A DNA stretch of 64,000 nt from NCBI RefSeq assembly GCF_024868665.1, contig NC_079914.1:1525663-1589662 (forward strand), in the 5' to 3' direction. Source of the DNA: Triplophysa rosa. Lineage: Eukaryota > Chordata > Actinopteri > Cypriniformes > Nemacheilidae. This document shows, piece by piece, positions 1 through 12,378 of the stretch. Under the pieces are notes generated by a model. That model saw nothing but the letters and a program-made list of their open reading frames with translations. It was not told where the DNA came from and ran no database searches. The translations under genes and the position numbers were made by a program. The first letter of the stretch is position 1. Every line of letters starts with the position of its first letter.

Positions 1-404
1 GTTTCAGGAAGTGTTCCCTACAGACAGTTTCATATGGCAAGACAACATATTAAAATACTTTCAGTAAACAACACTCAATCATCTAATACTTTAATTATGC
101 AGCGTTGTTTCTTAATCCTATGATTCAATAAAACACATCAAAACTCATGATTATACTTAAAACATATGCAATGGCTTAATTCATCTCTGTGTGACTCTTT
201 GTCAGCCTAGCAGAACTAAATGTTCTGTCAGTTTAACCCACATCCTGTTTTTTATTCATGCAGCTCTTGGTGAGTTCCTCATAGCACAGCAGTATTTTTC
301 CATTAGAGCAAGCAAGCAAACACAGTTTATAAACTCATAATACCTCTACATCCCGGTTATATGATGTTATTCAATAAAACATGAAAGGAAACTTATCAAT
401 TATC
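1..404. other. AT-rich non-coding flank
   Basis: No open frame, RNA gene or recognisable repeat boundary is visible here. The stretch is ordinary AT-rich fish intergenic DNA leading into the DIRS fragment. Confidence 0.5.
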
Positions 405-1826
405 CCTCAATCTCGAGAGTGCGCCAAGCTGAGCCAGTCGTCGAGATAGTTTAGTACCCGCACACCTCCTTCCCTAAGGGGAAGGAGGGCGGCTTCCACG
501 ACCTTCGTAAGACTCGTGGAGACAGGGACAGACTGAAGGGGAGGACCCTGTACTGATATGCACGTCCCTCGAACGCGAACCGTCGGAACGGCCGATGTCG
601 AGGGAGGATCGAGACATGAAGTACGTGTCCTTCAGGTCGAGTGCCATGAACCGGTCCTGACACCTGACGGACGTCAGGATGCGCTTCTGCATGATCAACC
701 TGAAAGGCAGCTATTGTGTAGGTGCCTGTTCAGAACACACAGACCCAAGATAGGGCGCAACCCCCGCCTTTCTTGGGGACAATGAAGTACAGGCTGAAAA
801 AACCCATTGAACATCTCGGCTGGTGAGACGGGCTGATCACTCCCTTCGCCAGAAGGGTGGCGACCTCGGCCCGAAGTACGGGAACATCCTAGCCTCTGAC
901 TGAGGTATATCGGATGCCCTGAACTTGGAGTTTCTCACGGACCACAAGTGTGGACATCGTCCGACCCAGGGCCCGCGTGGTCAACTTGGTCGCCCGTAAA
1001 GCGAGGTCGGTGGCGGCGCGGAGTTCCTGCATAAGCGCTGGGTCAGTCTTACCCTCGTGGAGCTCTCTCAACGCCCTGGCCTGGCAGGAGCCATAGCGTA
1101 GAGAGAGGAGGCAGCTTGGTCCGCTGCAATGTAAGCTCTCGACACCAGAGATGCCGAGACCCTACATGCTTTGGACGGGAGTCTAGGTCGAGCCCCATCC
1201 CCAGGTGGCCGCCGCCTATGGGCACGTGTTCACCGCGGCGGCATACTCCACCTGGGGGACATCGACGTATCCTCTAGCTGTCCCAACCTTGCGGGAAGAG
1301 AGGGTGACAGAACTTTGTTTGATGTGAAACGTGCCGGAAAGGGGGCGTTTCCAGGTCTTACTAAGTTCCTCATGCACTTCCGGTAAACACGGCATTGAGG
1401 GCGGGCACGGCTTGGAGTCGCGCTCAAACCCGAGGCGCCATGTAGCCAGCCGCGAGTGCCGGGAGAGGCATTGCGGGCACTGCAACCCAACACTCATGGC
1501 GGCCCGGGAAAGCATGGCTGACATTTCGACAACCGCTTCTTCCTGGGCTCGACCCCCCGAGGGAGGGAGCCCGAGGAATCGTCGGAGTCGGATGGCAGTA
1601 CGTCACCCCCCGATGCTGCAAGAGACATCTCATCATCACGCATCGTGTCCGAATACGTGATTGAGGAATAAGACGGCGGACCGTCTCCTGGGGAACGGTC
1701 AGACGAGCGAGACGAGGTGCGAACGGTCTGTGAGCCAGTGGCTGGCGGATTATCACTCACAGTAATCCTCATATCACCCTCGCTGCTTGCCGTAGCGGAC
1801 GGCAGGGCCGTAGTCCAAAGAAGGCA
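405..1826 (-). mobile_element. DIRS-like retrotransposon fragment (gag-like region joined to 5' half of RT)
   Basis: Read on the minus strand, this matches the DIRS copy at 38589-44629. Positions 1826 to about 940 correspond to the gag-like region, and about 905 to 405 correspond to the first half of the reverse transcriptase, where frames read ITQKRILTSVRCQDRFMALD and then FAFEGRAYQYRVLPF. It stops near the YIDDW-equivalent site. About 900 bp present in the full copy (roughly 39940-40850 there) are missing at a clean junction near 905-935, so gag runs directly into RT. There are no terminal repeats and the frames are broken, so it is a dead fragment. The family assignment rests on the full copies in this window, which carry RT, RNase H and a tyrosine recombinase. 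Confidence 0.8.
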
Positions 1827-1941
1827 TCAGAGTGCCTTGCCCATTTAAGTGTAATAAAAGCTTTTCTTTTGCATCAACGCTGAACTCACATATATCCAGG
1901 TATCACCGCAACTCATAATATACTCCATTTGAACTTTTCAG

Positions 1942-2192
1942 TGCAGAGGCCACACGGTGAGGTATGCAATGTGGCTGAAGACTCAAATGCACTGTCTGAT
2001 TCGTTTATTGATTGTGGTGATGGTGAAGAGCAGTTGCATATTGCACTATTTCCAGATAATGCAAATTAATCGCTTTTTTTGAAGAATATGGCACTGTTTT
2101 ATCTCAAATTGCAGGTAAAGCACATTCTCCCATCATCTGTAATTCAGTCGGTAATTGAAGGACTGCAGGATTTTAATGGAGTCCTGCCCTAA
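1942..2192 (+). pseudogene. Exon-like fragment of a multicopy teleost ORF (broken)
   Basis: A pyrimidine-rich stretch ending in ttttcag (to 1941) precedes a frame that reads VCNVAEDSNALSDSFIDCGD, then an in-frame TAA at 2067-2069. The same frame then continues as MALFYLKLQVKHILPSSVIQ and ends at 2190-2192. The second part resembles a leucine-rich segment that I recall from many uncharacterised, transposon-associated teleost proteins. The single TAA in an otherwise continuous 80-codon frame suggests a decayed terminal exon. I cannot name the family. The acceptor and the frame are seen; the relationship is from memory and needs a search. Confidence 0.35.
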
Positions 2193-2199
2193 GAAAGTT

Positions 2200-3097
2200 A
2201 TTTCAGAAATGTTAGCATATAGTTCACACCAAAAAATAATAACAGAATTTCTAAAAATAGCCACGTGCAAAAGTTTACACACCCCTGATTCTTAATACTG
2301 TATAATAACAATGAATGACAGTTTTTATGTTTTGTTATAGTTGTTAAAGGGTTTCTTGTTTGTCCTGAGTCATTTATCTGTCCACTGGTTTTCAGAAAAA
2401 TCATCCAGGTCCAGAATCTTTGCTTTTTCAGCATTTTTGGATATTTGATTCATGTCCAGTATTAACAGTATGATGTTGAGATTCATCTTTATACATTAAG
2501 GACAACCAAGAGACTCATACACAACTATTACATTAGATAGAAACATTCAGTGATGCCCATGAAGGCAACACCATTCATTTAAAGTCAGTTGGGTGTAAAC
2601 CTCTGAAAATGAAAACTGGTGTAAAGTGTTATTGTTTTGTTTCATAATATTGACATTAATAACAATATAAATATTATTATTATTTTAGTTTACATTTATT
2701 TAGTAATGTCCTTCAGAAAATTTTAAAATACATGTTTTGCAGGACATGAAATATAAAAAATTTACACCAAAACCATTTTAGTATTTCAAATTTCAATTTT
2801 GAACAGAAAGCTTTTTTTTACAGAATGTTGATCTTCCCCAGTTAACAATTGTTTACACCAAATATTACAATTCAATTGCACTATTACTTAATGAACATTT
2901 CTTTGTTTTCCAAAATAACTGTGTAAAATAACAAGATTTTATGCATAACTTGCATTCATGTTATGCAGCCTTGGTTGAGCACCTGAGAGCACACAAAGTA
3001 TGTGATTTATTTTTCTAGCAGAATATAGTTAACAAAGACAAAATGGAAAGTTTTGTTCGATCCACGTTTTGTCAGTGAAGTGCGATGACTGTGTAGT
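2200..3097. other. AT-rich non-coding DNA with a possible DNA-transposon remnant
   Basis: No coding frame is supported. The phrase 'aagtttacacacccc' near 2270 and 'gggtgtaaacctctg' near 2590 are oppositely oriented and look like the ends of a common fish non-autonomous DNA transposon, but I could not define exact termini or a target duplication. Confidence 0.3.
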
Positions 3098-3413
3098 TGT
3101 AGCAAAGCTCAATAAAACGGAAATGTTTGTTAACATTTAACAAACTTTAATGAAAAATTAACAAACAATAATACAGAAGTAAAAAGGCCGGCAGCCCCTC
3201 ATGGACGACAGCCGGGCACACGAACATAAACAAATCTTAACACTTCCGGGCCCGGTCCTCTCTCGTCGGCAGTCCCGTCGCTCGTCCTCTTATGCTCCCT
3301 AGCTCCCCCGTGAGGCATGCGGGACAGTGCACGTACAGCTGATACTCATTATCACTCACACCACCGGCCCCGCCTTCCTGCCCCACGGCTCTCGTCCCGC
3401 CTTCCTCGCTACA
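3098..3413 (-). repeat. Solo LTR, 316 bp, TSD GTAGT
   Basis: On the minus strand it begins TGTAGCGAGG and ends GCTTTGCTACA, the TG...CA form of an LTR. It is flanked by a perfect 5-bp duplication, GTAGT (3093-3097 and 3414-3418). It holds a polyadenylation-like ATTAAA near 3146-3152 (minus strand) and a GC-rich 5' half in AT-rich surroundings. No internal region is attached, so it is the product of LTR-LTR recombination of a Ty3/Gypsy-type element (5-bp TSD). It does not resemble the other LTR families here. Confidence 0.8.
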
Positions 3414-4425
3414 GTAGTATAAAATAAAATTGCAATTTTCGTGTGATAACTATATCCAAACAAATTCTTGAAAGACATCTGGTTGAGAGAGAGAGAGAGA
3501 GATAGAAATAGGCATAAACATAATAATGATTTTTGTTTGTTTTCTGCCTTGTAGACGCTTTCTCGACATCAACCCGGAGCGTGATCAAAAGCCAAGAAGG
3601 GGAAAGTGACTTCAAAGAAGACTGGCCAAGTTGTGCAAAAAAAGAACACTACTGTGAACCCACAGGTTTCCTCTCTTCTGAGAAAACTTACAGACTTTGA
3701 ATGGAATTTTGTTTAGACACTTCCACTATCCACTGTAATTGGACTAGAAGGAAGTAAGGTTCCTGCATTGTTAATGATGTACTGTTAATTGCAATACAAA
3801 AGTACAGCTGGCATTCCTACCAACATGTTTATATAATGCGTTAATTCGTTGAGAGCACTTGATTGTTAATGTTCTGTTAATTGTTAACGGTTCTGTTAAC
3901 TGTTAATTGAATTTATTTCGAACAGCTGACATTTCAGCCAAAATGTTTATATAAGTAAATTTTCTGGCCTTTGCATCAGAAATAAACATTTTAAATTCTA
4001 AGACTGTTGTTTTCTATTTCCATTTGAGACTACTGATATGAAAATAAAAGTAACATTTTTCATGTTTTAAGGAAAATCATACTCTGTGTAGAAATAAAAT
4101 GTATTGCAATATATAACACGTTGTAATATTGTAAAATTAAGTGGCATAACAGTATAATACAGTACTTAATACAGTCATAGTTCTGTAAAAATACAGTAAT
4201 TTGCTGGAAACCCAGCTGCCAGAATGTAAATTGAGAGTGAAAATATTTACAGTACACACTGTAAAAAAATAAAAGTACGGCATGATACTGTATCTGGCAA
4301 CTACAGTACAATACTGTACATATTGTTTACAGTTGTGGTTCTGTAAAAATACAGAATGTGGCTGGCAACCCAGCTGCCAGTATTTTACTGTAAATTTACA
4401 GGGAAAAGTGTTACTGTGTTACTAT
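3414..4425. other. AT-rich non-coding DNA with a GA microsatellite and ACTGTAAAA-type repeats
   Basis: A short (GA)n tract lies at 3485-3502. Around 4150-4405 the motif 'ttctgtaaaaatacag' followed by 'cccagctgccag' occurs twice about 170 bp apart, a pattern common in dispersed fish repeats. No coding frame is convincing. Confidence 0.5.
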
Positions 4426-5482
4426 CAGTGGTGTAGTCCTACCAAAAAAGTGGTGTACTACGTTATATTACCGCCAACCCCAAATGACCAAAAAAAGACA
4501 GAAGTCAGTGTGTTTGTTTTTCTAGTAACATGACAATTATTACAGTTAAATATGCCATTTATTCGTAATTACGCATAATTCTTCACTTACTGTATAGCAC
4601 TGGAAAAAATAAGTATTTGGAAAAAGTTGATAAAAATCAGGTAGACACCAGTACTATTGACCACAATAAAATATTTTTACAAAGCATATCTTTTTAACAC
4701 ATCACATACACAAAATTACGTAAAAACATATGCAGGATTTTACTTGGTACAGATACAGATGTAGCCTAAAGCAGGCACGCAGATAGCACTAGGGACGGGG
4801 GAACACGACCCCCTCAGATCCCGATCTGTCCCCCTCACTTTCCCTACGAAAGGCTACAAACATCGGTAAAACTGAGGATTAATCGGGATTTCCGCTATGT
4901 ACGGTAGCCTAAGTAGTGGCGGACAGGCCCGCCGCTCCTTCATTAATTTGCCGTCAATGCTTCAGAATCGAGTCGTCCACCGACGTTTACGTTCTCTGTG
5001 TGCTGCTGGCTGGTAGCCTGCTACGACTCCTGACCCCGCCCCCGGGGACCTACGAGGAGCTGTTAGCAGCCTCAATTGTGCCTGTAGTAGCGGTAACCAT
5101 AGTGATCAAATGCCATCATCGATGACTGAGCTGGTGATTTTTATGGACTGAAACAAATGGACTGCATAACTGCCACACAAAGGCAATGAAGAGACAAAAA
5201 AAAATCCCCTCGTTTTTTTCAAAAACTAAACAATGTAAGTATCCTATGCCTGTTGACTTTTCCCAGATGTGGCAGATTAGTTTTGTTATTTATTTGTATA
5301 GCTAGTCTTTTGCACTTAGCAAACACAGCAAAACGTGGAGAGCATGACTATGCAATATTAATTAAGTAAAACTTTAAAATTCTTATTCTAATTCTACAAA
5401 AAGAATGGTTGCATAAATCAAACAATTTATTGTCAGGAAATAATGTTTTATCTGGACTTGCAAGACTTAATTAGGGTCATGG

Positions 5483-5793
5483 TGTAGAGACCTCAACAAT
5501 AACAATTTGATTTTATTTCTGTGTTCACGTGATTGTAAATAATTTTATTGAATACTAAGGAGATAGCATATAGACAACCATGTGTGCTGTAGGTGGCGCT
5601 GTGGAGTGTGTCACAGGAGAGAGTGGAAGGGAAGGAGAAGAAAAAAGAAGAAGCTGGTTGTTGTTTTTGATTATGCTTTGTGAAGTTCGGCGTCCCGAAT
5701 CTGTTGCAGAAAAAAATAACAAAATAAGCACGGGGCAAATAAAAGCTACAGAAAACTTACATCGTGTGTCGATCATTGTCCAAGGGGGCAACA
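5483..5793 (+). repeat. 5' LTR of the Gypsy element (311 bp)
   Basis: Starts TGTAGAGACC and ends GGGGGCAACA. It contains AATAAAAG (5739-5746), a likely polyadenylation signal. Compared with the 3' LTR it has T instead of G near 5542, T instead of C near 5620, and an extra TTG in the 'ggttgttgtttt' stretch. Confidence 0.93.
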
Positions 5794-5799
5794 TAAACT

Positions 5800-5818
5800 T
5801 GGTGTTTCCGCCCGGTTT
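5800..5818 (+). promoter_or_regulatory. Primer-binding site complementary to tRNA-Val 3' end
   Basis: Six bases after the 5' LTR comes TGGTGTTTCCGCCCGGTTT. This is complementary over 19 nt to the CCA end, acceptor arm and T-arm of vertebrate tRNA-Val as I recall it (3' portion ...AAACCGGGCGGAAACACCA). It would prime minus-strand DNA synthesis. Confidence 0.8.
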
Positions 5819-5921
5819 TCGGCGACAGATTTCGGGACAAAAAGAGCGAGCCGCGAGTCACGGAGAGGACGGGGAAACAGCTGGTAAATAACTGCAAACG
5901 TGAGTTACGGAAATCTACCCT

Positions 5922-8900
5922 GTGAGGGAAGCTACACTGGACGAAATAGAGAGTAAACTACTCGAGTTATCCGTGTCACAACTGTGCGGTCTCTGTGAAA
6001 TGCTCAAGTTAAATGTGGGGGAGGGTGAAACGCACACGCCTGGCGTGCTGAGAAGATGCATTCTGCAGTATTTGGAGGGAAATGATGTGGCTTCACTGGA
6101 TGACGAGGGATTATCTGTGTTGTTGGATACGAAGGATAAAATTGACAGCTTGAGAATGGGTGACGAAGAGGAAATCGATAGTGCATCCAGTGTAGAAAGT
6201 GAAACAATTATCGAGAGGCAGCGAAAAGTTGATCTGGAGCGCCACCCTACAGACGTGATGGGTACTGCATCAGAAAAATCTGTGAAAATCAATGGAAACG
6301 AATCAGAAGGTACCAAAACATACAGGAAAACACTAAAATCACCTGTTACCAGAGAAAATGTCACACTCATGCACCCCTTGTACAAAAAAGAACTGAAAAT
6401 AATGGGACAAATTGGCGAACCTGGTCAAAGAGACAAATTAAACTTTGCTAGCCTTGACAGACAAATTCACAGAGCAGGCAAAAGAGGTTATGATGAAGGA
6501 GAGATTGTTGAGGCAGTCATTCAGGCCATCGTCCCAGGTGTCAGTCTGAGAAGTTACCTGGAGAGTAGAACCGATTTAACATTGCCTGTCCTTAGACAAA
6601 TTCTCAGAGCACATTTCATTGAAAAAGATGCAACAGAATTGTTTCACTCTCTAACACGTGCAGCTCAAGAGCCCAAAGAAACGCCCATCCAGTTCTTAGT
6701 TCGAGTAATGGATCTCAGGCAAAGGATTTTGTCAGCATCTGAAAATGTGAGAACAGGATTAAAATACAACCATGAATTAATCCAAAATCAGTTTTTGCAG
6801 ACAGTCCTTACTGGCCTTCACGATGACAGTATCCGTACAGATTTAAAACCCTACCTGGAAAACCCGCTGGTGGAAGACGAACTGCTGTTGGAGAGGATGA
6901 ACATGTCCTATAGTCTGGATCTGGAAAGGAAATCTAAGTTCTCAGCTACTCGACCCAAGAACGTCAAGGTTGCCTCGGTCAGGGAGGAGAAGCATTCACA
7001 GGTACATGCTGCACAAGATGAGAGTGTCAGCATAAAGAAGGAGAAAGCTTCAAAACCTAACACCCTGATGGAAAAGCTGGATGCGAGGGACAAAGTGATC
7101 TGTGAAGCAATTCAGAATCTTACTTCTCAAGTGGCGAGCCTTACTCAAACATCACGACCTCAGCCAGCTAGAAGCAGTAACCAACGATTCGCTCATAACC
7201 AATTTCCATCTTCTCGAACAAACACTAGACGCTGTGCCCATTGTGAACAGTCCAACCCAGAGGGAAAATGTGAACATTGTTACAAGTGCGGCAGTGGTGA
7301 GCATTGGGCAGCAGGCTGTCGGAAGCGGACAGGGACCAATGCAATATCAAGCAAGATCGAGATTGCTGCAGATGTCGCGGAAAGCCTACCAAAAACTCAC
7401 TTACCTGAAGGTCCGTGGTCAGCCAAGCAAGAGAAGACAGCTGGTTTGGTGGGACGCAGGTGCGTGGTGCAGTGTTCTTTAGGGGGTGTAAACACATCAG
7501 TGCTTTGGGACACGGGGTCGCAAGTTTCAATCGTGGGCTCAGAGTGGAAGAAAAGATATCTTCCTGATGCGGAGGTGAGGCCGGTGAGAGAGCTGCTGGA
7601 GGAGGGAGAACTCAACCTGACGGCGGCAAATGGAACGAGCATTCCATATGAAGGCTGGATGGAAGTGGAGTTTAGTCTATCAGGAAACACTGAGGATGAA
7701 GGAAAGGATAAGCATCTAATGGCACCAATTCTAATTGTAACCAGTACATTGGAGAAACCAATAATCGGCTTTAATGTGATTGAGGAATTGATCCAAGCTA
7801 ATGCAGCCCAGCAAGTTCCTTTGAGTTTCCTTGTGAGTACACTGAGTTCATCTTTGAAAGTTAGCCCCAGGAAAGCAAAAGCTGTCGTAGCACTCCTGAA
7901 GAAAAACAAAGGATGCAGTAGCAGTCATATTGCAAGACTGGGACGAAAATCCATCATAATTCCAAGGTGCGTGAGAGTGAGTGTCAGATGTGGCAGACTG
8001 AACAAGATGATGTCCCTGGGGGCACATGTGATGCTGGAACCCAATCCAGAAGCACCCTGGCCGTTAGGGATAAAAATAAACAAACAGCTAATTCAAATGC
8101 CATTGAAAGACAACGACAACCTCACAGTGATGGTGGAAAATACCACGGAGGAAGAGATAACCCTTACTGGACGGACCGTCCTGGGGTGGCTGCATGCAGT
8201 GGATGCTATCCACCAGCTGGAAGTGAAATCGACGTCGCTGACCGAATTTCGAGCCGAGGTATCACCACATAACGACAATCCACCTCCAGATACACAGCAC
8301 GGGGTAGAGGAAAGCGAAGAATGGGACCCTCCAGTGGACTTTAGGCACTTGCCTGTGGAACAGCAGGAAAGGGTGAGACAGCTATTGAGAGAAAATAGCA
8401 GAGTGTTTGCTAAAGATGATTGGGACACAGGATGTATTCAAGACCTGAGAATGGATATTCGGTTGAAAGACAACATCCCTGTCCAAAAGACATACAATGC
8501 AATCCCGCGACCCCTGTATCAAGAGGTTAAGACACACATACAGAACTTGCTGAGTCAAGGATGGATCCAAAAGTCGACATCATCCTACTCCTCGCCAGTT
8601 GTGTGTGTAAGAAAGAAGGATGGGAGCTTGCGTCTATGTGTAGACTATAGGCTGCTCAATGAGAAGACACACCCTGACAGACATCCCATCCCGCGGATCC
8701 AAGAAATCCTAGAGAACTTAGGGGGGAATTCCTGGTTCACGGTGCTGGACCAAGGCAAAGCCTATCATCAGGGCTTTATGAGTGAAGACAGTCGAGCTTG
8801 CACGGCCTTCATAACACCCTGGGGGCTGTACGAGTGGATAAGAATTCCGTTTGGCCTCACAAATGCACCCGCTGCCTTCCAGAGATATATGGAAGAATGC

Positions 8901-11849
8901 CTAGGAGAGCTGAGGGATGAGATATGTGTTCCTTATCTGGATGATGTGTTGGTCTTCAGCAAGGATTTTGATCAGCATCTAAAGGATTTGAGAAGAGTCT
9001 TACAGCAACAGCAACAGTGTGGTATCAAGTTAAGGCCGAGGAAATGTGACTTTTTCAAGCGGGAAGTCTGCTACGTGGGCCGTGTCATTTCTGAGCATGG
9101 GTACAGCATGAACCCCAAAGAAATAGAGGCAGTACAAGCACTAAAACTGGAGACACCCAGCACCGTCCGCGAGGTGAGAAAGCTCATGGGTTTTCTTGGT
9201 TACTACAGGTCGTACATTAATGACTTTGCCAGAATAGCCAAGCCGATATATGACCTATTGACAAAAGCTGCTACATGCAAGATGAAAGGAGCAAGAAAGA
9301 CCGGAAACTCTTATTCTCAGGCACCTCCTTCTCAGCCAGTAGAGTGGACAGGAAGACATCAGGAAGTGCTGGAGAAGCTAATTTCGGAGTTGTCAAGCCC
9401 ACCCATTATGGCCTACCCAGACTTTGAAAAGCCATTCGTCCTTCACGTAGATGCCTCAGAAGAAGGGCTAGGAGCCGTATTGTATCAACGTCAGGATGGC
9501 AAACTACGAGTAGTGGGTTATGGGTCGCGCACGTTGACCCCTGCCGAAAGGAATTACAGATTGCACTCTGGAAAACTGGAGTTTTTAGGACTCAAATGGG
9601 CAGTCACAGAGCGTTTCAGAGACTACCTGTTTTATGCGCCGTCTTTCACTGTCTACAGTGATAACAACCCCTTGACATACGTCATGAAATCTGCAAAGCT
9701 AAATGCAGCAGGACAACGGTGGGTTTCTGAGCTGGCGGACTACCGCTTCACTTTGAAGTATAGACCAGGAACAGCGAACCGAGATGCAGACTTCCTGTCA
9801 CGGAGACCAGTGCCCATTGAAGTCACAGTGAGAGAGTGTACCCAAGAGTGGAAGCCAGAAGTTTTGGAATCAATCGGAGAAGCTCTGAAAGCAAAACAAC
9901 AGGGAGAAGTGGATTGGATATCTGCAATCACATGCAATATTGATGTCTTACCTGAGGAGCTGACAGGTGAATCCGAGATCAGTCGACGTTTAACATCTCA
10001 GGATGTCCGGAATGCTCAACTGAGTGATCCAGTTATTTGCAGAGTACACGAACTGAAAGAAAAACAAATCTATCTCAGACACAAGGACAAACTGAAAGAA
10101 CCAGAAGCAGTGAGACGACTCTTACGGGAATGGCATCAGCTGCAGATCGATGAGGATGGTATTTTGCGAAGGAAACTAATGACCAGAACTCAGTTAGTGG
10201 TTCCAGAAACCTTGAAAAGCATGATCTACAAGTACTTGCATGCAGACATGGCTCATCTTGGTGCTGATCGCATGGTGGCAGCAGCTCGTGCGCGTTTCTT
10301 TTGGCCTAGAATGAGAGAGGAGATGGAGCATTATGTCATGAAAGTTTGTCGTTGCCTAAAACAAAAGAAACCAAACCGGATTACCAGAACTCCAATTCAG
10401 AGCATCGAGACAACAGCTCCGCTCGAGATGATTTCGATTGATTACCTGCATCTGGAGAAAAGTAGAGGGGGAGCAGAGTACATTTTGGTGGTTGTAGACC
10501 ATTTTTCAAAGTTTGCCCAGGCGTACGCCACCCGAGACAAGTCTGGGAAGACGGCAGCTCGGAAAATCTTTGAGGATTTCATTACACGCTTTGGTTTTCC
10601 TGCAAAGATTCACCATGACCAAGGGAGAGAGTTTGAGAATAGCCTGTTCCAGAAACTTCAGAGTTACTGTGGGATTAAACATTCACGTACCACGCCCTAT
10701 CATCCGCAAGCTAACCCCGCAGAGAGGTTCAATAGGACATTGTTGGGGATGTTGAGGACTCTAGAGGAGACAGAGAAGTTGAAGTGGGCAGACCACCTTA
10801 ACAAAGTTGTCCACGCCTATAATTCTACAGTCCACGAGTCAACAGGGTTCTCCCCGTTCTTTCTTCTCTTTGGTCGAGAGCCAGTCCTTCCTATTGATCT
10901 GGTTTTCCCAACCAAGCAGGTCAAGAACACTCAGTCTCACGCTGACTATGCGGAAAGATGGAAACGGTCTATGCAGGAAGCATATGAGGTAGCCACCAAA
11001 AACATGAAGAAGGCTGCTGCAAGAGGGCAGAGATACTACAACCGTAAGGCATGGAGTTCTGTCCTAGAACCCGGTGATCATGTGTTGGTGAGAAACCTGT
11101 CGGAAAGAGGTGGCCCAGGTAAACTAAGAGCATACTGGGAAAAGCAAACATATGTAGTGAAAGAAAGGAGAGGAGACGGCAGTCCGGTGTATGTAGTAGG
11201 ACCTTTGCAGGGAACTGAAAAGGAAAGAGTGCTGCATCGGAACCTCCTATTACCTTGCCCTTACCTGGTTGACGAAAAGAGAACAGCTGATGTACATCTG
11301 CAAAGAAAGGGATGTCAGAGAAACGGATTAAAACAGAAAACTCACCCCAAACAACATACTCACCATGACAACACTGAAAGTTCCAGTGAAGAAGATTTTG
11401 ATCTGTGGGTTCCAACACAAAGAACAATAACGTGCTTGGATCCACGTGCAGTAGAGTTTCACCCTAGAGAAGAGGAGAGAAACAAAAGAACTGAAAAGGA
11501 AACAGACATAAATGAAACCATTGATGAAACAGTGAACCTACATGACCAAGAACGGAGTCCAGTAGAGTCCGAGGAAGAGGTGCTGAGAGACTTTCAAGGA
11601 AAGCAGGAGCTGAAGGAAGGATCTGTGGAAGAAGCCGAGCATGAGATTGATGACTTGGCATCAGAACCTAGACGAAGAGCGTCTGCCAGAGAAAGGCGAC
11701 CTAGAAATTTCTACACGTATGACACCCTGGGTGAGCCCACACTCCGACCAGCGGATGGGAGTAGTTGTGGTAGGAACACTGATGTGGTAACCTGCGGTGT
11801 ACAACCCAAGCTGAACAGCAGTGACCTGAACCTATATCCTTTATTTTAA
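5922..11849 (+). CDS. Gag-Pol polyprotein of Ty3/Gypsy retrotransposon
   Basis: One frame encodes Gag, protease, RT-RNase H and integrase. Residue numbers count from GTG at 5922. The CCHC zinc knuckle is C453-x2-C456-x4-H461-x4-C466. The aspartic protease motif is DTGS at 530-533. The RT active site is YLDD at 1005-1008. RNase H has D1177 in LHVDAS and a later YSDNNPL. Integrase has an HHCC-type zinc region followed by D1507, D1566 and E1601, with the last two 35 residues apart. No chromodomain is evident, and the C-terminal 200 residues are acidic and low-complexity. The frame opens after a stop at 5901-5903 and the first ATG is codon 27 (6000), yet the segment before it already looks like the N-terminal Gag domain. 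The start is therefore uncertain: GTG 5922, another near-cognate codon, or ATG 6000. There is no frameshift or stop between gag and pol. All catalytic residues are present, so the protein is probably functional if translated. Confidence 0.93.
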   Translation: MREATLDEIESKLLELSVSQLCGLCEMLKLNVGEGETHTPGVLRRCILQYLEGNDVASLDDEGLSVLLDTKDKIDSLRMGDEEEIDSASSVESETIIERQRKVDLERHPTDVMGTASEKSVKINGNESEGTKTYRKTLKSPVTRENVTLMHPLYKKELKIMGQIGEPGQRDKLNFASLDRQIHRAGKRGYDEGEIVEAVIQAIVPGVSLRSYLESRTDLTLPVLRQILRAHFIEKDATELFHSLTRAAQEPKETPIQFLVRVMDLRQRILSASENVRTGLKYNHELIQNQFLQTVLTGLHDDSIRTDLKPYLENPLVEDELLLERMNMSYSLDLERKSKFSATRPKNVKVASVREEKHSQVHAAQDESVSIKKEKASKPNTLMEKLDARDKVICEAIQNLTSQVASLTQTSRPQPARSSNQRFAHNQFPSSRTNTRRCAHCEQSNPEGKCEHCYKCGSGEHWAAGCRKRTGTNAISSKIEIAADVAESLPKTHLPEGPWSAKQEKTAGLVGRRCVVQCSLGGVNTSVLWDTGSQVSIVGSEWKKRYLPDAEVRPVRELLEEGELNLTAANGTSIPYEGWMEVEFSLSGNTEDEGKDKHLMAPILIVTSTLEKPIIGFNVIEELIQANAAQQVPLSFLVSTLSSSLKVSPRKAKAVVALLKKNKGCSSSHIARLGRKSIIIPRCVRVSVRCGRLNKMMSLGAHVMLEPNPEAPWPLGIKINKQLIQMPLKDNDNLTVMVENTTEEEITLTGRTVLGWLHAVDAIHQLEVKSTSLTEFRAEVSPHNDNPPPDTQHGVEESEEWDPPVDFRHLPVEQQERVRQLLRENSRVFAKDDWDTGCIQDLRMDIRLKDNIPVQKTYNAIPRPLYQEVKTHIQNLLSQGWIQKSTSSYSSPVVCVRKKDGSLRLCVDYRLLNEKTHPDRHPIPRIQEILENLGGNSWFTVLDQGKAYHQGFMSEDSRACTAFITPWGLYEWIRIPFGLTNAPAAFQRYMEECLGELRDEICVPYLDDVLVFSKDFDQHLKDLRRVLQQQQQCGIKLRPRKCDFFKREVCYVGRVISEHGYSMNPKEIEAVQALKLETPSTVREVRKLMGFLGYYRSYINDFARIAKPIYDLLTKAATCKMKGARKTGNSYSQAPPSQPVEWTGRHQEVLEKLISELSSPPIMAYPDFEKPFVLHVDASEEGLGAVLYQRQDGKLRVVGYGSRTLTPAERNYRLHSGKLEFLGLKWAVTERFRDYLFYAPSFTVYSDNNPLTYVMKSAKLNAAGQRWVSELADYRFTLKYRPGTANRDADFLSRRPVPIEVTVRECTQEWKPEVLESIGEALKAKQQGEVDWISAITCNIDVLPEELTGESEISRRLTSQDVRNAQLSDPVICRVHELKEKQIYLRHKDKLKEPEAVRRLLREWHQLQIDEDGILRRKLMTRTQLVVPETLKSMIYKYLHADMAHLGADRMVAAARARFFWPRMREEMEHYVMKVCRCLKQKKPNRITRTPIQSIETTAPLEMISIDYLHLEKSRGGAEYILVVVDHFSKFAQAYATRDKSGKTAARKIFEDFITRFGFPAKIHHDQGREFENSLFQKLQSYCGIKHSRTTPYHPQANPAERFNRTLLGMLRTLEETEKLKWADHLNKVVHAYNSTVHESTGFSPFFLLFGREPVLPIDLVFPTKQVKNTQSHADYAERWKRSMQEAYEVATKNMKKAAARGQRYYNRKAWSSVLEPGDHVLVRNLSERGGPGKLRAYWEKQTYVVKERRGDGSPVYVVGPLQGTEKERVLHRNLLLPCPYLVDEKRTADVHLQRKGCQRNGLKQKTHPKQHTHHDNTESSSEEDFDLWVPTQRTITCLDPRAVEFHPREEERNKRTEKETDINETIDETVNLHDQERSPVESEEEVLRDFQGKQELKEGSVEEAEHEIDDLASEPRRRASARERRPRNFYTYDTLGEPTLRPADGSSCGRNTDVVTCGVQPKLNSSDLNLYPLF

Positions 11850-12369
11850 GAGTTGGAATAGTCAAATAAGTAAGGTTTACAAGTTACATGTTTTGAGTTA
11901 AGGAGTAGTCAGCGGCTTATAGAATAATTAAGACTATGGTGATAACGAACAGTCGTCATGCGGTACAGCCGAGTTAAAGTTTAGCCAGCTTAAGGTATTA
12001 GTTGAAAAGCTGAATGAAGCATTAATAGTTTAATACAATACTGAAATGACATTTAAAATGTACTAATTGCATTGTGAGGGAGGTGTATGTGGTTGTGTCC
12101 ACTTGTCATTACAGGATGTTCTGGGGGGCCCACCAGCAAGCCTAAAGACAAGACATCTCTGAACACACATCAACACTAAAAGTTTAGATGATGGTAGTAA
12201 TGTCACAGTTGTATAAAAAAAGAAAAAAAACTATTGATTTTATTGTTAAGCTGTGCTGTAGCATGTACATTTTACTGTTAGTGGAATTTATGTCCTAAAG
12301 TGTTTCACAATGATAGTCAAGCCGGAAAAGAAAATGTTTTGGAATACTTCATTTATTTTATTTTTTTGT

Positions 12370-12378
12370 AGGGGAGGG
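12370..12378 (+). promoter_or_regulatory. Polypurine tract of the Gypsy element
   Basis: The purine run AGGGGAGGG lies immediately before TGTAGAGACC, the first bases of the 3' LTR, where a plus-strand primer is expected. Confidence 0.85.

Noticed and set aside
3555..3717. Possible terminal exon after a 'ctgccttgtag' acceptor, with two overlapping open frames
   Set aside because: Both frames are open only for 42-47 codons, neither resembles a known protein, and no upstream exon could be matched.
5580..5891. 103-codon frame starting in the Gypsy 5' LTR
   Set aside because: It covers LTR, primer-binding site and leader, is not in frame with Gag, and a matching frame in the 3' LTR simply follows LTR sequence.
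7397..7909. 170-codon minus-strand frame inside Gag-Pol
   Set aside because: Antisense shadow of the protease region; no independent motif or promoter.
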